64,000 bases of DNA from contig NZ_BCYP01000022.1 in the NCBI RefSeq assembly GCF_001598255.1, positions 122,219 to 186,218 of the forward strand, given 5' to 3'. Numbering within the stretch: the first letter of the stretch is position 1; the number at the start of each line of letters is the position of its first letter. The notes beneath the pieces were generated by a model that was not told where the DNA came from, searched no databases, and saw nothing but the letters and a program-made list of their open reading frames with translations. This DNA comes from Mitsuaria chitosanitabida ATCC BAA-476 = NBRC 102408. Its GTDB lineage: Bacteria > Pseudomonadota > Gammaproteobacteria > Burkholderiales > Burkholderiaceae_C. The translations under genes were made by a program, and so were the position numbers. Below are positions 59,948 through 64,000 of the stretch, in pieces.

Positions 59948-61477
59948 TCAGCGGGCGGCCGCCGTCACCGGTGCCGACTGCTCGGCCTTGAGCACGGCAC
60001 CGATCACCTCGGCCAGCGCCACCGGCGTGGGCGCGGCGTCCAGCTCCACCAGCACCATGTAGCCGCGATCGCGCCCCTGGTTCGTGAAGGCCTGCAGCAG
60101 CGCGATCTGGTCGCTGTGGGCCATGGTGCCGTCCGGCGCCCAGTACTCCATCGCGACCAGACAACCGTCCGACGGCGTGCCGGGGAAGTAGCGGCTGCCG
60201 AAGTAGTAGCGCGGATCGATGGTGCTGCCGTGCATCAGCATCTCGTCGCGGCCCGCGCGACCGGCCAGCCAAGCCTCCTGCAGCGGGGCGTAGTCGCGCC
60301 AGCTCGCGGGCAGCAGCGCGCGGTAGCGGTCCAGCGACCAGGGCTCGGCGCCGGCGGGCGCGCGTTGCTCGTACTCGGCGATGCTGGCCTCGAAGGGGAC
60401 CTTGGTGTGCAGATAGGGTGTCGGCCCGATCCAGATGTTGGTCGCGGCGCGGCCGGCGCCCTGGATGGTGAACAGGCCCTGCGGCGTGTTGCCCAGCGTG
60501 ATCGTGCCGGGCAGGCCGCTGCTGGACAGCGCCAGCTGCGCGACGTTGAACAGCCCGCCGTCGGGACGCCGCACGAAGCGGCCATCGGCCTGCCGCACCA
60601 GGGCCAGGCCCATCTGCTGGCGGCCCGGACGCTGGAAGCTGAAGACGACCGGATAGCCCGGACGGACCGTCAGCAGGTCGGCCAGCGGCGGACGCGCCGG
60701 CTGCGGCACGCCCTGCGCGCCACCGACGGCCTGGGCCAGGGCCTGCAGACGGGGCTCGTCGCGGTCGCGCTGCGCGAGCTGGGACTGGATGAGCGCCAGA
60801 TCGGCCGGCTGGCGCGTCTGCATCAGCGTGTAGGCGGCGATGGCGAACTCACGCGGCGTCGCCAGCCGGGGCAGCAGGTCGCGCAGCAGCGGCGCGGCGT
60901 CGGCCGCGTAGAGCGTGTAGGCGGCGGTCAGCAGCGGGCGCTGGACATCGGCCGGCTGGCGGTCCAGCGAGGGCAGCGCCGCCAACAGGGTCGGGCCGGC
61001 GATGTCCAGGTCCACGCGGTAATGCGCGACCAGCCGCAGCGCCTGCGCCAGGTCGCGCAGCGCGGCGGCGTCCTGCGGCGCGGCGAGCGCCCGGGCCGAG
61101 GCGGCGCGGATGGTCGCGCGGTCCTGCTCGAGCCGCTCCCGCGCCTGCGCGGCCGTGCCGACGGTGGAGCGGAACTGCTCCGGTCGCAGCGCCTGCAGCG
61201 CCGCCGGGCTGAAGGGACCGCCCGGCGCGGTGGACGGGGGCGCCGGGCTCTTCGGCAACTGGCCGCAGGCCGCGAGCAGGATCGGCGCGACCAGCGCCAG
61301 CCAGCGGGGCCAGGTCTTGCCATTGCCCGGGGCGGCGGCACGCCTGGTCGTGGTGGACGTGCACGATGCGGCCCGAGCGGGCACGTCGGAGGAGATCGAC
61401 GATCGAGGCGAGTGAGGCGAGCGGGCTGGGTTCGGCCACGTGAACGCCGTGGCGGTCGTGAAGGGCAGGGCGGTCAT
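59948..61477 (-). CDS. Lipoprotein with L,D-transpeptidase (YkuD)-like C-terminus
   Basis: A 509-residue protein whose start at 61477 overlaps the stop of the upstream gene as ATGA. A hydrophobic lipobox (VAPILLAACGQ) comes only at about residues 50-61, so the true start may be later. The long middle region is alpha-helical and Ala/Leu-rich. The C-terminal part has VVFSFQRPGRQQMGLALVR, EMLMHGSTIDPRYYFG and TPSDGCLVAMEYW, resembling the HG...S-x-G-C active-site pattern of YkuD. Catalytic residues would be that His and Cys. The family call is tentative. Confidence 0.65.
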   Translation of the reverse strand: MTALPFTTATAFTWPNPARSPHSPRSSISSDVPARAASCTSTTTRRAAAPGNGKTWPRWLALVAPILLAACGQLPKSPAPPSTAPGGPFSPAALQALRPEQFRSTVGTAAQARERLEQDRATIRAASARALAAPQDAAALRDLAQALRLVAHYRVDLDIAGPTLLAALPSLDRQPADVQRPLLTAAYTLYAADAAPLLRDLLPRLATPREFAIAAYTLMQTRQPADLALIQSQLAQRDRDEPRLQALAQAVGGAQGVPQPARPPLADLLTVRPGYPVVFSFQRPGRQQMGLALVRQADGRFVRRPDGGLFNVAQLALSSSGLPGTITLGNTPQGLFTIQGAGRAATNIWIGPTPYLHTKVPFEASIAEYEQRAPAGAEPWSLDRYRALLPASWRDYAPLQEAWLAGRAGRDEMLMHGSTIDPRYYFGSRYFPGTPSDGCLVAMEYWAPDGTMAHSDQIALLQAFTNQGRDRGYMVLVELDAAPTPVALAEVIGAVLKAEQSAPVTAAAR

Positions 61478-62415
61478 CGGGCGGGCTCCTCGGCCAGTCG
61501 GATCATCAGCGCGTTGGCCAGCGGCCGCGGCACGGGTTCGTTGAAGGGGCGTTCCATCACCGCGCGGCCCTGGATCAGCAGGCTGGTGCTGCCGCCGCCG
61601 TCCAGGTTGAAGGCCTGCGTCACGCCGCGGGCGGCCATCAGGGCGGCGAGCCGGTGCAGGCTCAGGCCGGCGACCGGACCGCGCCGGCCCTCGGCCAGCA
61701 CCAGGGTCAGGTAGCGGCCCGTGTGATCCAGGCCGATCGCGGTGCGCGGATGCGGCATCGCGCAGAAGCGTTCGCAGCGGGCGTCGTCGGCGTCGCCGCG
61801 CACCTGGCCGTCGCGGATCAGCCACGGCGTGCCGGCGACGGCCAGCCAGGTCGAGCCGCTCACCGCATAGGGCGGCCGCAGCTGCAGCGCGCAGGTCGAG
61901 GCCGCGTCGCAGGCGATGAGCGGGCTGTCGTCCGGCGTCATCACCGGCGCCCAGGCCTCGCCTTGGGAGACCGTCCAGCCGCGCGGCTCGAAGGTCTTGC
62001 TGAAGAAGGAGGCGTTCAGCGCCGCCAGCGCCGCGCCCGCCCCGTCGAAGCGGTCCAGCGTCCGGCCGCGCTCGCCGGGGGGGCTGAGCGTCAGGCGCAG
62101 CGTGGGGTCGCGCAGGTCCAGTCGCAGCCAGTGCAGGACTTCACCGGGCTGGCGGTCGTCGCGCTCGTAGCGCAGACCGGCATGGCCGCCGACCGGCTGG
62201 CCCCAGCCGGGCTCGACGGGAAGCGGCGTCGGGGCCGGTGCCGGCAACTGCGCGCAGGCCGCGAGCAGCGCCAGCGCGAAGGCGGCAAGCCCGGCGCACG
62301 TCGCCCGAGCACGCCGGGACGTCCGGGCGGCGGAGGCCGCCGGACCGGCGGCACGACCTTCGCAGCCGTTCGGAGCGGGGCGCGGGGGCAGGTCGTGCAG
62401 AGCGGGCGTCGGCAT
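61474..62415 (-). CDS. Phosphodiester glycosidase (NAGPA)-family lipoprotein
   Basis: A 313-residue protein starting at 62415, with a lipobox at LALLAACAQ. The NAGPA domain shows LAALNASFFSKTFEPRGW, CAMPHPRTAIGLD and QAFNLDGGGSTSLLI, which are diagnostic. Members remove GlcNAc from phosphodiesters or modify exopolysaccharide. ATGA coupling to the YkuD-like gene suggests they act together on the cell envelope. Divergent from pldA. Confidence 0.85.
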   Translation of the reverse strand: MPTPALHDLPPRPAPNGCEGRAAGPAASAARTSRRARATCAGLAAFALALLAACAQLPAPAPTPLPVEPGWGQPVGGHAGLRYERDDRQPGEVLHWLRLDLRDPTLRLTLSPPGERGRTLDRFDGAGAALAALNASFFSKTFEPRGWTVSQGEAWAPVMTPDDSPLIACDAASTCALQLRPPYAVSGSTWLAVAGTPWLIRDGQVRGDADDARCERFCAMPHPRTAIGLDHTGRYLTLVLAEGRRGPVAGLSLHRLAALMAARGVTQAFNLDGGGSTSLLIQGRAVMERPFNEPVPRPLANALMIRLAEEPAR

Positions 62416-62527
62416 GCAGGCGATTCTAGGGAGCGCTCCCCGCGGTTCCTGCCGCGGCCGGGAACGCCGTTTGCACCTGTCGCCCGCCGCGCGGCCGGAC
62501 CAGGTCGCGCTCACAGGGAGTTCCCAC

Positions 62528-63856
62528 ATGCAGACGAACCGGGACCGCAGTCCCCGCCAGGGCGCCGGGGGCGTCGTTTCCACCGGCCAGGCGGCCGGCA
62601 GCACCGTCGACACCCGCTTCTCGGCCTCGACGAGCCGGTCGATGGGCGCGTCGGCCTGCGCGCCGCGCCTTGCGGAAAGGGCCGGCTGGCGGCTGCCCGT
62701 GGGCGTGATGGCGCTGGCGCTCGGCGGGCCGGGCGTGGCGTTCGCGCAGGCGGCCGTGATGCCCGCCGCGGGTCTGCCTTCCGGGGCCGCGGCGACGGCC
62801 GCCGCCGCGGCCACCACCCCGGCCGACTGCACCGCCATCGCCGACAGCCAGGCGCGCCTGGCCTGCTACGACCGCCTGCACGGTCGCGCGCCCGACGCGC
62901 CCCCGCCCTCGGCCGCCGCCCGGGCCGAGCCGCAACCGGTGCCGGCCACCCTGCCCGTCGCGGCCGCCGCCGCCTCGCCGCGCGCCGACGACCCCTGCAC
63001 CCGTCTGCCCGAGGCCGCCGGCAGCGCGCACAGCTACCTCGGCTCCACGCTGTCGGAGCGCTGGGAGCTCTCCTGCCGCGACCAGATGCCCCGCTTTCTG
63101 CCCCGCCCCTACAAGCCGGTCTATCTGCTGCCGGTGTCCTGGAGCTCGCGCACCAACCGGGCCCCGTTGCAGTCGGAAACGCCGGACAACAGCCTGGTCA
63201 CGGCGCTGGACCTGGACAAGAACGAGGCCAAGTTCCAGGTCAGCCTCAAATCCAAGATCTGGGCCCTGGACGACGCCGGCACCCTGTCGGTCTGGGGCGC
63301 GTACACGCAGAGTTCGCGCTGGCAGGTCTACAACGGCCGGGAGTCGCGGCCCTTCCGCGAGACCAACTACGAGCCCGAGCTCATCCTGGTCCACGGCACC
63401 GACGTGGCGCTGCCCTTCGGCTGGAAGGCCAGCATGCTGGGCCTGAGCCTGAACCACCAGTCCAACGGCCGCGCGACCACGCTGTCGCGCAGCTGGAACC
63501 GCGTGATCGGCGAGGTCGCGCTGGAGCGCGGCGAGACCACGGTGAGCCTGCGGCCGTGGTGGCGCATCCTGAACACCGGCGTCGACGACAACCCGCGCAT
63601 CCAGGACTACATGGGCCGCGGCGAGGTGCTGGTGACGCAGAAGATCGGCCGCCATGTGCTGGCGCTGACGGCGCGCCACAGCCTGCGCTTCGGGGACCGC
63701 TCGCGCGGCTCGGCGCAGCTGGAATGGGCCTTTCCGATCGGCGGCGGACTGCACGGCTACCTGCAGCTGTTCAGCGGCTACGGCGAGAGCCTGATCGACT
63801 ACAACTTCCGCGAGTCGCGCATCGGACTGGGCGTGTCGGTCGTCGAGTGGCGCTGA
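62528..63856 (+). CDS. pldA: Outer-membrane phospholipase A1
   Basis: A 442-residue protein. GGGAG lies 7 bases before the ATG at 62528. The signal-like stretch (VGVMALALGGPGVAFAQA) starts about 58 residues in; an alternative start at 62642 would place it normally. A low-complexity linker with DCTAIADSQARLACYDRL follows, then the OMPLA barrel (about 175 to the end) with FLPRPYKPVYLLPVSW and the catalytic LNHQSNG (His, Ser) plus SRSWNRV (Asn). It hydrolyses phospholipids in the outer leaflet of the outer membrane. Confidence 0.93.
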   Translation: MQTNRDRSPRQGAGGVVSTGQAAGSTVDTRFSASTSRSMGASACAPRLAERAGWRLPVGVMALALGGPGVAFAQAAVMPAAGLPSGAAATAAAAATTPADCTAIADSQARLACYDRLHGRAPDAPPPSAAARAEPQPVPATLPVAAAAASPRADDPCTRLPEAAGSAHSYLGSTLSERWELSCRDQMPRFLPRPYKPVYLLPVSWSSRTNRAPLQSETPDNSLVTALDLDKNEAKFQVSLKSKIWALDDAGTLSVWGAYTQSSRWQVYNGRESRPFRETNYEPELILVHGTDVALPFGWKASMLGLSLNHQSNGRATTLSRSWNRVIGEVALERGETTVSLRPWWRILNTGVDDNPRIQDYMGRGEVLVTQKIGRHVLALTARHSLRFGDRSRGSAQLEWAFPIGGGLHGYLQLFSGYGESLIDYNFRESRIGLGVSVVEWR

Positions 63857-63882
63857 AGCGCCCATGCCCAGGCCGCCCGCCT

Positions 63883-64000
63883 GCCGAGCCCGAGCCCGAG
63901 CCCGAGCGCCAGCCCCAGCCCCAGCCCCAGCCTCAGCCTCAGCCTCAGCCTCAGCCTCAGCCTCAGCCTCAGCCTCAGCCTCAGCCTCAGCCTCAGCCTC
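63883..64000. repeat. Hexanucleotide tandem repeat running off the window
   Basis: About 20 hexamer units ending in AG: GCCGAG and CCCGAG x3, CGCCAG, CCCCAG x3, then CCTCAG at least 11 times in a row from 63931 to the edge. The 27 bases after the pldA stop hold nothing else. In one plus-strand frame it would read (Pro-Gln)n, in the minus-strand frame (Glu-Ala)n or (Arg-Leu)n. It may be non-coding or the edge of a repeat-containing gene beyond the window. Confidence 0.9.

Overview
This 64 kb window is GC-rich (about 70% by eye), densely coding chromosomal DNA. Gene content points to a betaproteobacterium of the order Burkholderiales, plausibly the Roseateles/Mitsuaria/Rubrivivax group: a membrane-anchored class I cytochrome c, ilvE next to a CHCC zinc-finger gene, large TonB-dependent receptors and alr next to lplT. 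The taxon is inferred from family knowledge; no rRNA is present.

Layout. 1-4.3 kb: end of a molybdate-type ABC ATPase, a membrane protein, a chemotaxis receptor and a nucleoside-sugar epimerase-like protein. 4.4-6.8 kb: a visibly AT-richer islet holding an OLD-like ATPase/TOPRIM protein, ending at tRNA-Arg(CCG). 7-28 kb: mostly housekeeping or ordinary accessory genes (cytochrome c, hydrolase, ilvE, radA, SSS symporter, exporters, arfB, alr, lplT, SGNH hydrolase, glutathione peroxidase, Crp-like regulator, DUF2332, BON protein, M20 peptidase). A promoterless C-terminal remnant of an MqsA-type antitoxin lies at 17.0-17.2 kb.

28-60 kb: a large concentration of genes that would dismantle and salvage peptidoglycan and D-amino-acid peptides. 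It holds aromatic aminotransferase, D-amino-acid dehydrogenase, a penicillin-binding-type serine hydrolase, two LD-carboxypeptidases (one cytosolic, one exported), an ornithine-cyclodeaminase-family enzyme coupled to PBP4 (dacB), D-Ala-D-Ala dipeptidase (ddpX), a LysR regulator and a five-component dipeptide ABC transporter. It continues with a lipoprotein amidase, a BadF-type sugar kinase (MurK/NagK-like), a DigH-like glycosidase, NagX, AmpG and MurQ. Two TonB-dependent receptors sit among them. Together they could import cell-wall fragments, trim the stem peptides, take up peptides (Ddp) and sugars (AmpG), phosphorylate MurNAc and convert MurNAc-6P to GlcNAc-6P (MurQ), while DadA oxidises the released D-alanine. 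A StbDE/RelBE-type toxin-antitoxin pair is lodged inside the transporter operon, and an IS3-OrfA-like HTH gene lies between murQ and ampG.

60-64 kb: two translationally coupled lipoproteins (YkuD-like and phosphodiester-glycosidase-like), outer-membrane phospholipase A, and a long hexanucleotide repeat that runs off the end of the window.

Non-coding structure includes two large imperfect inverted-repeat intergenic elements (29.7 and 39.9 kb), hexamer tracts (26.2 and 63.9 kb), a helically spaced cluster of DnaA-box-like 9-mers (13.6 kb), a Crp-type palindrome (24.5 kb) and a LacI-type palindrome (53.9 kb).
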